DNA from: Sipunculus nudus
Lineage: Eukaryota > Annelida > Sipuncula > Golfingiida > Sipunculidae
Length of the DNA stretch: 64,000 bases
Assembly (NCBI GenBank): GCA_026874595.1
Contig: CM049310.1
Coordinates: 2,542,001 to 2,606,000 of the forward strand
Direction of reading: 5' to 3'
In this document: piece by piece, positions 51,042 through 62,491 of the stretch
Position numbering within the stretch: position 1 is the stretch's first letter
Layout of the letters: each line of letters starts with the position of its first letter
Translations under genes and position numbers: made by a program
The notes under the pieces: generated by a model
Database searches by the model: none
Told to the model about the DNA's origin: nothing
The model's input: only the letters and a program-made list of their open reading frames with translations

Positions 51042-51182
51042 CGAACAATGTTTGCTTAGACTGTGACACAGACACCTGGGGCACTCTATGTAACACAGAT
51101 GCTATTCTAGCAGATGTTGTGGGAGAGATACCATCAAAGACATGTACAGGGGGCTGTTATATATCTCAAGAAGGAAATGGAA
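51042..51182 (+). CDS. LU (Ly6/uPAR)-like domain, first exon
   Basis: The acceptor is ATCCTTTACAG and the donor GTGAGT, phase 1-1. It encodes V-C-L-D-C-D-T-D-T-W-G-T-L-C and later K-T-C-T-G-G-C-Y-I. The C-x2-C opening and the C-x2-G-C-Y strand match the first half of three-finger Ly6/uPAR domains. No GPI signal follows. Confidence 0.8.
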
Positions 51183-51575
51183 GTGAGTAGCGTGCAGTTC
51201 TTCCTCTTTGTTATTATTTAATAATATTCTGTTAAAATGTTTCTTGGAAATGGAACTTTGAATTGTGATAACACTTAGTTCATTTTAGTCATTTTTTTTC
51301 AAATTTTACATTTAATACTAACTCAAATTACAGATTTCTTTACAAGGCAAAGTAGGTTTCAGACAATATACCATTACAATCAGTTCTTTGGGACATTTTC
51401 TTTGTTTTTTCTTCTGAACTTTGTTATTGACAAAATGGCTGTAAATTGCCAAATAAAGACGACTCAACAGTTAAAGTTAATCAACAGCTAGAGTTCATCA
51501 TTGCTACATTTTAGAAAACAAGGTCACAAATTTTAAGCAGTGTCATAAAAGATACTGATTTAAAAATAAATAAAA

Positions 51576-53171
51576 CTAGATATTTCTTGGCACTGCAGGT
51601 GCCACAGTATCCCCAGACAATTAACCCCCCCCCCCCCCTCCTCCCAGCCTCAATGAATAGGATCCCATCTTGAATTCAGATGCAGAGACTGACACTTGGC
51701 AAGCCTACATAGTTTCTTATAAGTATGGGCATATTTAAGGTAAAGGTCACTCTCATAGGAGAGGTCATGATCCAAATTGAAGTATACCTCATTCTGTAAC
51801 CCCTATCTATATACATGATATGAAAGAAATCTGTCCATTAGTTTTCAACTTATCATGCTAACAGTGCTGTGAAGGGGCAAGGGTGGGGTATTACAAGATG
51901 GGAAAGCAAGAAAACAACACAAGGTGGCGCCTCCTGTATTCTGCAGAAGAGAGAAAAAAATTCGATGATTTAAAAAAAAAAATTTAAATTTAAATTAAAT
52001 TTTTTTTTTAACTTAAAAATTTTTATATGCATGATATGAAAGAAATCTGTCCATTAGTTTTCAACTTATCATGCTAACAGTGCTGTGAAGTGGCAATGGT
52101 GGGGTATTACAAGGTGCAAAAGCAAGAAAACGTCACAAGGTGGTGCCACCTGTATTCTGCAGAAGAGAAAAAAAATCCAAGATTTAAAAAAAAAATAAAA
52201 ATTAAAAGATATTTTTTTTTTTTTAACTTAAAAATATATATATATGCATGATATGAAAGAAATCTGTCCTTCAGTTTTCAATTTATCATGCTAACAGTGC
52301 TGTCAAGTGGAAATGGTGGGGTATTAACAGGCGCAAAAGCAAGAAAACGACACAAGGTGGCGCCACCTGTATTATCATAATCGCTGCTGTGACCTTGAAA
52401 AAATGCATCAAGATCATCCATGTTCGAACTTGAGCTAGCCGTTGATAAGATGTATCAAACCTGTGGGTTTGGTGACTGTACCTAAAATTCTTACAAAGTT
52501 AACATCAATTTAACAAGAAAACGACAAGAAGTAGCGCCAAAGCTATCTGAGATCTTCAGTCAATTTGATTTTTGGATCATTTCATGTATCCCTTACTGAG
52601 ATTTTTAAAGATTTTGTGTGAATTTCACCAAAAATGGGAATATTCAAGGTCAAGGCCATTCTCATAGGAAAGGTCATGACCCCAATTTAAATAAACATCA
52701 TCCTATGACCTATATCTATGTTTATGCATAATTTAAAGAAATCTGTCCATTAGTTTTCGACATATAATGCTCACAGTATTGTCAAGTGGCAATTTTGGGG
52801 GTATTAAAAGGCACAAAAACAAGTAAAGAATAATAGGTGGCGCCACCAGTTTCTGGAACATGACAACCCTATCCATGATCTCCGATCAACTTGATTTTGG
52901 ATCAATCCATGCAAGATTTCTTGAGATATTTAAGAATTTGTGTGATTTTCCAAAAGTTTGGACCTATTCAAGGTCAAGGACACTCTCTTAGTGAAGGTCA
53001 TGACCTCATTTTTAAAAGGTGTCGTCCTCTCACCCATATCTATACATATACCAAGTTTGGTAAAGATCCGTAAAATATTTTTTTGAGTTATCGCGCCAAC
53101 AAGATTTATATGCGGCGGCGTTAGGACTGGTATGAAAACATAGTATCCCCAGACTTTGTCCGAGGATACAA
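51576..53171 (-). mobile_element. Family B-related Helentron-like element, copy B4 (minus orientation)
   Basis: On the minus strand it begins TTGTATCCTCGGACAAAG (a hairpin closing at GGGGATACTATG). Near its end it has GGATACTG, the stem-loop TGGCAC-CTGCA-GTGCCA and a final ATATCTAG/TT. The interior has at least three units of about 300 bp with GAAAGAAATCTGTCC and the palindrome GGTGGCGCCACC (exact at 52356 and 52836). It is a different subfamily from B1-B3. It lies in the intron that splits the LU-like domain. Confidence 0.6.
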
Positions 53172-53406
53172 TTAATAGCAAACATTTTAAATGGTTCTCA
53201 TTTTGAAAGATTTTATTTCTCCACAGTTAAAAATAGGGTGGCACCTCTGAAAATAATCGTCCTCCTCATGCAATACACATTAATATTTCTATTTACCTGG
53301 TAAGCTTTCAGAAGAAATGTGTCTAAGATATAACTGACCTTTACCAAGACCAGTTTATCAAGAATGTTTAAAGGAAACTCATTGTTCTATTAATTCTCTT
53401 TGACAG

Positions 53407-53583
53407 AGGTTACAAGAGGCTGTGTAGAGGACATAGGCCTGGCGACCAATCAGCTGCCAGTGTTTGTCACGGGGTTGAACAGTGTCTGCATCCCATCAGG
53501 CACCACTGAGCGATGCTACTGTAACACTGCTGGATGCACCAACGGATCATTCCAGTCTCTAGGAGGGGGAATCACTGCAAGTA
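53407..53583 (+). CDS. LU (Ly6/uPAR)-like domain, second exon
   Basis: The acceptor is CTTTGACAG and the donor GTAAGT, phase 1-1. It encodes V-T-R-G-C-V-E-D and ends the fold with E-R-C-Y-C-N-T-A-G-C-T-N. The T-R-G-C strand and C-x-C-N-T-x2-C-(T)-N terminus are diagnostic of the LU fold. With the previous exon this gives ten cysteines, the full set. A Gly/Ser-rich stretch follows. Confidence 0.82.
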
Positions 53584-54707
53584 GTAAGTAATCTTGGTGC
53601 CTCTCATCAGAGGGCATTAGCTCTCAGAAAAAATCAGCTAAAGGATATTTTACAATAGTATTTTCAAACTGATAGATAGATCATTTGAGGATTTTGTAAG
53701 TATGGTGGGATATAAATCTAATTTAAAAAAAAATGCACTTAAGTTTGCAATAATAATAATAATAATAATAATAATAGAATATTGCTTTAATGTATATATC
53801 ACTAAAAGATTGAATAAGATGTATGGTAAAGCTTTACACTAACAGTGGTTACTTAATTTGAGACAGAGTTCACAGTAAAATTAAACACTTTTAATCATAC
53901 ATTGTGATATTGAAAAACATTTAGAAAGAAACCTCAGTTTGGACTTAAAAAAGGACACAAATTATAAAATCAAAGTCACAAAATCAGAAGAAAAGTACAT
54001 TTAAGAGAGACTGATCTTTTATATGACCGTAAATGAGTGGTCTGCAATTAAAGACGCAGTGATAGGGGATGAACATGTGGAAGTTCTTTCTTCAAGTTTG
54101 ATTCTTAGTCTTGAACGTAGGACCAAACAAGCTTTTCCTAATCAGTGTGAATAAGGTGGGTAACAAAAGTCTGTAAAAAAGCCCAATTTGAATATAACTT
54201 GAATTCTTTTTAGCAGTGCCTGATAATCTGGCAAAACTTGAAAACTCAAATACAGTGTGACTCCAGCTCTTGTAATGACATGTAACAAACCTCTGCTTGC
54301 TGGCAGATGATATGATAACTGCAACATTCTGAACTTTGACCTGGATGTAATATTCATCTATTTTTCAAATTATTATCAATTATTGATTTGCTTGTCAATA
54401 CTTAAAAATGTTTTTCTTTAAACTATGTGATTCTGATACTCCAAAATCAACACACCTCATAGTAAACTTTGTATATATGTCTGTTGAACTCAGCAGCTTA
54501 GTATAACATTCTACTCCATGTCTTTGACCTGAACATGGTCATTTCCTTAATAAATAATTGTCTGGTTTAAATTTTCAACTTATATTCAAAGATATATATA
54601 TATATACATATATATATTATCACAATCAGTCTTACCCCTATTTTTTGCACATGCCGTAAAATTTTACCTCTAGATCACATACTGAATATTTCTCTGCTTT
54701 ATTTCAG
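53584..54707 (+). other. Last intron; contains an (AAT)n microsatellite
   Basis: Mostly unique AT-rich sequence. An (AAT)n tract runs from about 53749 to 53776 and a (TA)n tract lies near 54595. No further element is seen. Confidence 0.6.
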
Positions 54708-54835
54708 ATTTTATCTCTTGCACCTGTGGAACATGCAATGTAGTCACGGCAAACCCATACAGCTGTGTTATCAACACCCTTGTCCCTCGCTGTGGATGCG
54801 GCAATAATTGCGGAACATGCGACTATAACCCATAG
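54708..54835 (+). CDS. Terminal exon: Cys-rich tail and stop codon
   Basis: The acceptor is CTTTATTTCAG. The exon encodes 42 residues including the split codon, then TAG at 54833-54835. Eight cysteines occur (C-T-C-G-T-C, Y-S-C, R-C-G-C-G-N-N-C-G-T-C). I do not recognise this module. It has no hydrophobic C-terminal segment, which argues against a GPI or transmembrane anchor. Confidence 0.85.
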
Positions 54836-56074
54836 TTCACAGCAGAGTGACTGGACTGTCAGAGACCTACTGTAACATAGGAAGTGCATTTATTTAATTT
54901 TTACTTTAAGAATATATAAAACATTTATATTTAATAAAAATATTAAAATTATAAAATGGACAAACATACAATTACTCATGTGACATATGTATCTATCAGG
55001 GGTTCTTTCAAAGGTAATGACTAATGAAGAAACTTTTGTGGCTATGACACGTTACTCAGCCAAGGCTGAGAGGATGTACATTACTTAACAAGTGACATTA
55101 ACTAACTTGGTTTAATGCATGACTTCAGTTGATTTTGTCTTCATAGTCTTTTCATAGGACCATTCACTGGTTTACCTGAATATGCTAGATATATTTGATT
55201 GTTATTTATGTAGTGTACAGTCATCAATGAGGGTAAACCAGTGTCTACATCATCAGACTTTCATTTACAAATTACTCTTGAGAAATCTGTAATATATTTT
55301 TCATGTGGCCCTCATTATGAGTAAAATATACCAGCCTTTACATTTCTTTCTCTGCTCTTATAATTACTGTACTGTTGCTAAGATTGTCTAGTCTCAATAG
55401 TAATTCATTAACATGGATAAACACATCAATATGCAGATATATATTTCTCAAACAAAATCAAAATCAGAATTTAGGCTTTTCAGAAATTTTAAGCAACTGA
55501 TTATATATCAGATATGACTATTTTATGATACAAGTGTGTGCATACTTTATTTTTTCATAAGCATGCCAGGCAGTAACATAGCAAAACTTTAGGGATCACA
55601 GATGAATTATTACATTGCCTTGATGAAGCAAAGGAAAATGCTAGATGTTTAGCTACATTTGAATTGTCTGAAAATTTCATGATAAACTCAGTCTTTATCA
55701 CAAGATTTTCATGTTTTTCAAAATAATAGATCAATTTGATCTTTCTGTTATTCATGCTTCTGATGTTTGTATTTGTTTTATTTCAGTTCTTGATAGATTG
55801 CGATTGCTAATTAGATTGCAGTCTGTCAGATCCATCAGTAATTATACCTGATCAGTACAAGAAGCATAATGGTTTAAAACTTGCTTGCATAACATTTCTC
55901 ATAGGCATGTTATCCACAAGGCTTATGAATTTATCTTGAGACAGATAACCTTAGGCAGTTTTATGAAAATATGATGGCAGTTGATGAACGAATGACTGTA
56001 ATGACAGGAAATGTTCGCGGCTGTGATTCATGTTGGATTCATTTTCATTCTGATTCATCCGATCAAGCAATAAA
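54836..56074 (+). other. 3' untranslated region with two candidate poly(A) signals
   Basis: AATAAA occurs at 54932-54937, about 100 bp after the stop, and at 56069-56074. The second is followed by a GT/T-rich stretch like a downstream cleavage element. Which one is used cannot be decided from sequence. Nothing else is recognisable in between. Confidence 0.45.
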
Positions 56075-57689
56075 ATGTTTGTTCTGCATTGTTTGGTTTG
56101 TTATTATTGTTATTTGTTTTCATTATTATGATAAAATCCTGGGTTTTTAAGTGCTCATCCAGAGTGGGTTTAGAGAGGCCTCTCTTTTTTTCAACCAGAA
56201 ATCTTGGAAATGTAATGATATACACACATAATACTGAAAAGCTATGCCAGATATTGGGCCTCGCAGCATTTTCTTCACTACTTCTGCATGTGATAGTCAT
56301 GTAAAAAGTCTTCCAACGCTGTTTGAATGTTATAGCTTATGTTGAGTTATAAGAATAATGGTGCTCACCTGGTCATATGATCCATTCTAGGTGTGTCGCT
56401 GTTTGTATGTCAGGCCAGGATGTGTCTTGTTATATATAACGGCCCCTATTGGATAAACTGTGTGTAGACCTCTTTATTTTATATAACAGCCCCTGTTGGA
56501 TAGACTGTGTGTAGACCTCGTTATATATAATGGCCCCTGTTGGATAGCTAGTCTGTGTGTAGACCTCTTGTTATAGTCATAATATAAGTTATAGTATGGT
56601 ATGACCGTTTTATTATTGGTTCGTTTGAACTGATTCTGTCGTAGTATTTTTTAGAACACTGGGGATATGAAAACTTTATTACAAATAGGGATTCAAGCGC
56701 CTGTGCTTGAATCAAGCCATATTTAAACTGTTACATCTGAAATTCAGTCATCACCTTTAAAGACGTATGAATAGATAAACCGCACTTTTAACAATGACCG
56801 GTAGATGAGTGAATCACGGGCACCTAGAATCCATAAAAATTAATGTCAAATAGTGTGAGTAGTGTATTTAAATGATCCTGGAGAAATCTCCATGCTGATC
56901 CAGTATTAGCTCACGTTTAACTTTGTGAAAGGTTCGAAAAAATAATGTATAAGCTGTTGAACAAATATTTAAAATTGAACCTCAAAAAGTAGAATAATCT
57001 TTACTTGAGTATATTCACACCAGCTGATAAATCCGGTTAACGGGCTTTTTTTCGGGTTTTGGGGATGTATTAAATGATATGAGGAATATTGGCTTAATTT
57101 TTTTTCTAAAATTTTAAATAAAATATAGATTTTCATTGGAATGCTGTCTCAATAAGATATGTAAAAAACTTTTCTCAGTTATTTTGTGGCGCTGTGATCG
57201 TGGCAAGAAATTCATACATCGGTATGTTTACCTTGAAGAGCTGGTCAGTGATGATGTTTACATTTGCGAACCGGAATGGGACGCGGGGCATTCAGATTTT
57301 TGAAGATATTTGTTTGTTACATATATGATTATTGTAAAAAGTATATAGTTTGATGTAAGGTAGATATGAAAGATGAAAGATATATTAAATGTATATTCAA
57401 GGAAGCTGTTTCTTAAAAAAAGGAATGGGAATATGCATACCACGTTAGTAGCAGAAGCGGACCCACGGGTAAATATTGAAAAACTTTTTCGCATACATTA
57501 TAATTATCAATATCTTTTGAGATATTGCATTGATTTTTCTATAGATTGCATGGTTCCTTGAAGAATATTTGTAGAATTAAATTTCAGACCAGTCTGACAT
57601 CCAATATGGCCACATGGCTATCATTTTGATTACCTGGCCAATACGGGGCCCTTCAGGGTGCCAATAATTTCTAGTTTAATATTTGAGCC
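56075..57689. other. Intergenic region downstream of the gene
   Basis: Unique AT-rich sequence apart from the tandem triplicate at 56428-56576. No EGF, vWA or other conserved coding segment is recognisable. Confidence 0.4.
56428..56576. repeat. Imperfect tandem triplicate of about 50-60 bp
   Basis: Three copies of a segment with TATATAAC/TGGCCCCTGTTGGATA followed by CTGTGTGTAGACCTC. Copies vary in length and by substitutions. Confidence 0.75.
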
Positions 57690-58968
57690 AAGATATATTT
57701 ATTATTATTTATTTGTTAAAATATATATAAAATATAACAGGGTAGCCCGTTCAGACAAGACTGTCTGATCTCCAACAGGGCCCTGTTTGGATATACAGTT
57801 TATTCAATGTATAAAACATGTAAAATGCAATCAGAATTAATAAAAGTGACTAAAGATAAAATTATTCAGCAAGATGGGATATTTAACATGAAAATATATA
57901 ACTATGACATTTAACGTAATATACAGCAAGATATGATATTAAACATAAAAATTAAACTCTGATATGCAACGTAATATACAAGGCAATCATGAGTGTGAAA
58001 TAAATATGAACTATAACAGAGTTTAAGATAGCATGCAATAAATGACATATAAAGCACAGAGGTTTATTACATGATACTTATTTTAAAGACCTGTAAGGAG
58101 GAGAAGTTTCTTTGAGATTCATTTAATGTGTTCCACAAAATAGGACCTCGGCATTAAATGATTTCTTTAGGTAGTCTGTCCGAGGTTTGGGTACATATAA
58201 TTTATTGGAATAGCTATTGCGTGTATCATGTTGGTGGACTTGGCGAACAAACGTGAACCGGTCTGTCATATAGGATGGACTTAAGTTATTCAGACATTTC
58301 AACTGATTTAATGCCAAGGGACTGACGGATAGCTGTTATGCTACATTCATGATTAAAATTTCGACTTATAATACGTGCGGCTCGATTTCGAAGACTCTGA
58401 ATGGGTGTAAGACATGAAGAAGGCGCATTTCCCCAGATTGTGAGGCCGTAGTCAATATGTGGCTGAATCAGGCCAGTGTACATTTTCAATGCAGTGTCTT
58501 GAGGTATGTATCGACTGCACCTAAAGAGTGCACCTACTTTAGAGAAGAGCTTTTTGCATACTTGTTCAGAGTGATCCGACCATGTTAGGTTTTCATTAAG
58601 CACTATAACCCCAAGTAAGTGATACTGTTAGATTGTTTGACGGGCTGGTCAAATGCTGTGATATTAAGGTCTAAAGTCTCCATAGAACGGGATCTGAAGA
58701 GGATGGTTGATGTTTTTTCGATATTGATTGAAAGCTTATTATTATAAAACCACTTAGATAAAGTAGGATCATTACTTGTATAGTAAATAATGGGGTCATC
58801 CGCAAAAAGATTACATTGACAATTGCCAGTGTTTCCAGTAATATCATTTACATAAATTAAAAATAAAATGGGTTCTAATACAGAACCTTGGGGTATTCCA
58901 ATTTTCACAGGATGCTGTGAAGATACTGCGTTAGCTTTTTTAACAGCATGAGATCTATCGGAGTTTTA
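57690..58968 (-). mobile_element. LINE remnant with reverse transcriptase palm (decayed)
   Basis: Minus-strand pieces at 58603-58908, 58286-58603 and 58123-58317 give consecutive parts of a non-LTR reverse transcriptase. They include GIPQGSVLEP (the usual GP is EP), NLFADD (the F/Y-ADD active-site box), then YLG, LTWSDH and PHIDYGLTIWGN. Frameshifts near 58605 and 58300 break the frame. The 5' part of the RT and the endonuclease are missing. The 3' end is in the TATTATTATT region at about 57690-57710. The clade is CR1/Jockey-like at best guess. Confidence 0.7.
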
Positions 58969-59775
58969 TTTTTTTTTGTTTATTTCAAACATCTTTTACC
59001 AGGATGGCCTATATTCAGCTCATTTGCTGGTTTTCAACAGGGTCCTGGAGAAAGTTAGAACATATAAAATGAATAAAATATACATCATACAGATACAGAT
59101 TAAACATGACATAGTGTTATATACATATTAAATACATAGTTCAATATATAGCGCGAACGATTAAAAGATGTTATGCAGTAATGGAACATTGTCGTTACAT
59201 AGAAGACATTGAAAATAAGATAAAATAAAATACATATCAATCTCATGAAATTGATGAAAGGTAGATTTATGGTAATTTACAAGTTAGAATAATATAAAAT
59301 TGTGCTATCGTCGCATCAAACATCTATATAAACGCTTAAAATGGTCGTGATCTGAGGCATACTTAAAGTATAAAGGCAGTTGATTCCAAAGATATGGACC
59401 TGCATAGCTAAAACTAGATTTAAAACGTTCACGCATAGGCCTGGGTAAAATCAAATTATGGCTGTCAGAAGACCGTGGTTCATATGGCATCCGTTGCAAC
59501 ATAAGAGCAGTTTTAAAATATTCAGGTACGTCTTCAGACAAACATTTATATACAATTGAACACAAAAAATACCGATACCTTTCTTCCACAGTCATCCAAC
59601 CTAGGTGTTTAATTAATGACGCAGACGAAGTTTTATTGTCAAAATTTTTTGTAACGACGCGTGCGGCTTTGCTCTGAAGCTTTTGGACTCTATTTAAATA
59701 AGATTTAAAACAATTGCCCCAAACAGATATGCAGTAATCTATGTGACTTTGAAAAAGGGCAAAATATACTTAATT
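58969..59775 (-). mobile_element. Second LINE remnant, RT C-terminal part
   Basis: A minus-strand open frame from about 59775 to 59305 reads FQSHIDYCISVWGN, LQSKAARVVTKNF, MTVEERYRYFL and ends near FKRLYRCLMRR. This is the RT thumb/C-terminal region of the same general LINE type as its neighbour. An A-rich 3' end (minus strand) lies at about 58970. It is 5'-truncated. It abuts the preceding LINE remnant directly. Confidence 0.62.
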
Positions 59776-59840
59776 CAGGCTGGTAGTCGACAGTATCTTA
59801 CTGAGGCGAAAGAGAATTCATTATTTAGATTTTAATTTTT

Positions 59841-62451
59841 AGCTCAGCTGACTATAAGTCATCTGAGCTATAGTCGTGGTCCATTGTCCGTCGTCCGTCC
59901 GTCTGTCTTGCCGTCCGTCCGTCCGTCCGTCTGTCCGTCTGGATGTCCGTCCGTAAGACTGGCACGTTTCGACACCGTTCGACCTACGAATCTGAAATTC
60001 GGCATACAGTTAGATGTCCCCAAAATCTCCTACCATGCCAAAAATTGGGTCAATATGACTTCGTTCCTTCGAGATATTAAGGAAAAACCTCAATTTTTTA
60101 TTAGAAATCTATTTTCACACTTCAGGACTGCCTAATATCAAAACCACTCATCTGGTTTTCTTCATTTTTATCATAAATATGGTTCCTATGTACATGCCAG
60201 AAATTAAGTCAGTATTATTTAATTTTAAAAAGTTATGGGCCCAAATATAATGGACTTTGTAAAAAAATGAGGAAAGATATTTTGTCACTTAAGACCAAAA
60301 GTGTTAAAGGTAGGAATTTTTTTTTCAGTAATACTACTTTAAATAATCAAAATTGAATTGTATACCAAAAATTAGATCAAAATCTGTTAAATTTTTTTAA
60401 ATATTGGCAAAAATATACAATTGGTACCTTAAATTTTGCCCAAGTTTGACCATGGCACGTTTTTTTCCTGTAACTGCTGTGGATTTAATTTTCAAAGCAT
60501 GTTTTTGTTACCATTTCAACTGTTAAAACAAAAAATTTGAAATCAGTTGATCAAAAACTGTAGATTTTATTCAAGTTTTAAAGCACCATGTCATATATTG
60601 TTTACACCAAGCTAGTGTTATGCAGTTTACTAGAGCTCAGCTCCCCAGCTTCAGCTCTAAGTTCCTTAAATTTTGCATACAGTTAGATGTCCCCCAAATC
60701 CTCTACCATACTAAAAGTTTGGTCACTAGGACTGCATTCCTTCGAGATATTAAGAAAAAACTTCATTTTTCCATTAAAACCCCATTGTTACACTTTAAGA
60801 TTGCCTAATATCAAAACCACTGATCTGACTTTTATAATATATAATATACATATTTTTCTATACATTCGCTATGCATATGCCAGAAATGATGTCAGTATCG
60901 TGTAATTGTTTTAAGTTCTAGGCCCAACCATAATGCACTTTGTAAAAAATCAAGAAATATATTTACTCTCTTAACATGAAAATTGCTGAAGGTAGACATT
61001 TTTTGCCAGGGATATAACATTATTTAATCGAGATTCAATTGTATTCCCAAAATTAGTTCTGAATTTTTCAAATTTTATAAGTTATTAGCATAAATATAAA
61101 ATCAGTACCTTAAATTTTGCCCAACTTTGGCCATGGCATGTTTTTTCCCTGTAAGCACTGTTGATTTAATTTTCATATCTTGCACTGGTAAGGATTTAAG
61201 CTTCTAAATTCTGAAGTTATAAAAGGAATTGGTCAAAAACTAGCTTTTATGAAAGTTTTTATGAGACCATATCACACCTTGGCTGTACTGAAGCCCCTCT
61301 TTTATGTCCCCACATTGACCTTTCAGGCCAATTATGCATGCTTGAAGCGAGGCACTCTGCAGCCAGCCAGCTCTTGGGTGGCTTCAACTGGATCTAACTG
61401 TCCAACCCCCTCCACTAGTATTTGTTTAGGCCATAAACATAACAATAAACTTTTTTTTATATTTGGTTTATGATAAGAACTTTAAAAAAATAAATGGAAA
61501 AGGAATTTATAGTTAATGAGTTACAGGGGATTACCTTGCAATTACTGATCATTTATGGATCTTCCATGAATGGCCAAAATTGTATTTCAAATAACACCAT
61601 GCAGTCACCATTGGGTATTTTTCATTTCAACCATAAAAATGAAAAATAAATAATTAAAATAAATTGTTGTTTACTATTAGGGATTATATGAAGCAAGATA
61701 ATGATAGACAAGGATGCAGTTGATTATATTAAATTAATCTAAATTTCCAGGTCTTTTCCAGGTCTTTAACTTGTTGGTTTATATTTATTACAAAATTAAA
61801 ATAATAAATAAATATGTCAAAAATTTAAAATATTACTCAGACAAGTGTTCATTAAAGATTTTTATTTGTTTGACTTATAACTCATAGTTGTATCAGTTGT
61901 TACATGAGACTGGCTAAATAATCAAAATTTATATTGCTGGTCCTTTATTTCAGTTCATAAAATTAAACATTCCCAACTCCAGTTTGCTCCTGGTATGATA
62001 TATTGGGTGTTTTGATCCTTGGATTAATTTTAACACATGTATTAGTTTTATAGCTGAGAATACTTTTCTTTTTTTCCTGATACCATTTAAAAAAATATAA
62101 ATATTCAAATTTTTCCTATTAGTGCTGTGGATATAATTTTCACAGCATGTACACATTAACATTTCATCTGTTAAAATCTGAAATTTGAAATCAATTGATC
62201 AAAAACTGTAGATTTTATTCAAGTTTCCAGGTACCATGTCTTCATTGTTTGCATCAGATCAGTATAAATGCAGTGTACTGGGCAGTTACATAACACCTTC
62301 AGGTCTGACCTACTGCCACTGTGAGTGTCTGGGTCAGCCTTGGTCAGGCAGTAATTACCAGAGAGCCTCTCTTTCTCTCTCTCTCTGGCAGTCTAGGTCT
62401 CTCTTTCTCTCTCTTTCTCTCCTCTGCTTTTTCTCTTTCTTTCTCCATCTT

Positions 62452-62491
<40 letters not shown>

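Larger units (their letters stand above)
27..54835 (+). other. Multi-exon gene for an EGF-repeat / vWA / LU-domain extracellular protein (5' partial)
   Basis: Twenty-five exons join in one frame with matching phases: 18 EGF-like exons (residues 1-686 of the visible part), vWA (about 687-878), Pro/Thr linker (879-913), LU-like domain (914-1019) and Cys-rich tail (to 1061). All EGF junctions are phase 1. The first vWA intron is phase 0 and the later ones are phase 1. EGF arrays and vWA domains mediate protein-protein and metal-dependent adhesion outside the cell, so an extracellular matrix, adhesion or secreted role is inferred. No transmembrane segment or GPI-type hydrophobic tail is visible at the C-terminus. 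The start codon and signal peptide are upstream of the window. I do not recognise a named orthologue. EGF exon 10 is doubtful because its acceptor is missing. Confidence 0.85.

Noticed and set aside
54704-54889. Minus-strand ORF over the last exon
   Set aside because: Antisense shadow of the Cys-rich terminal exon, which is fixed by acceptor, frame and stop on the plus strand.
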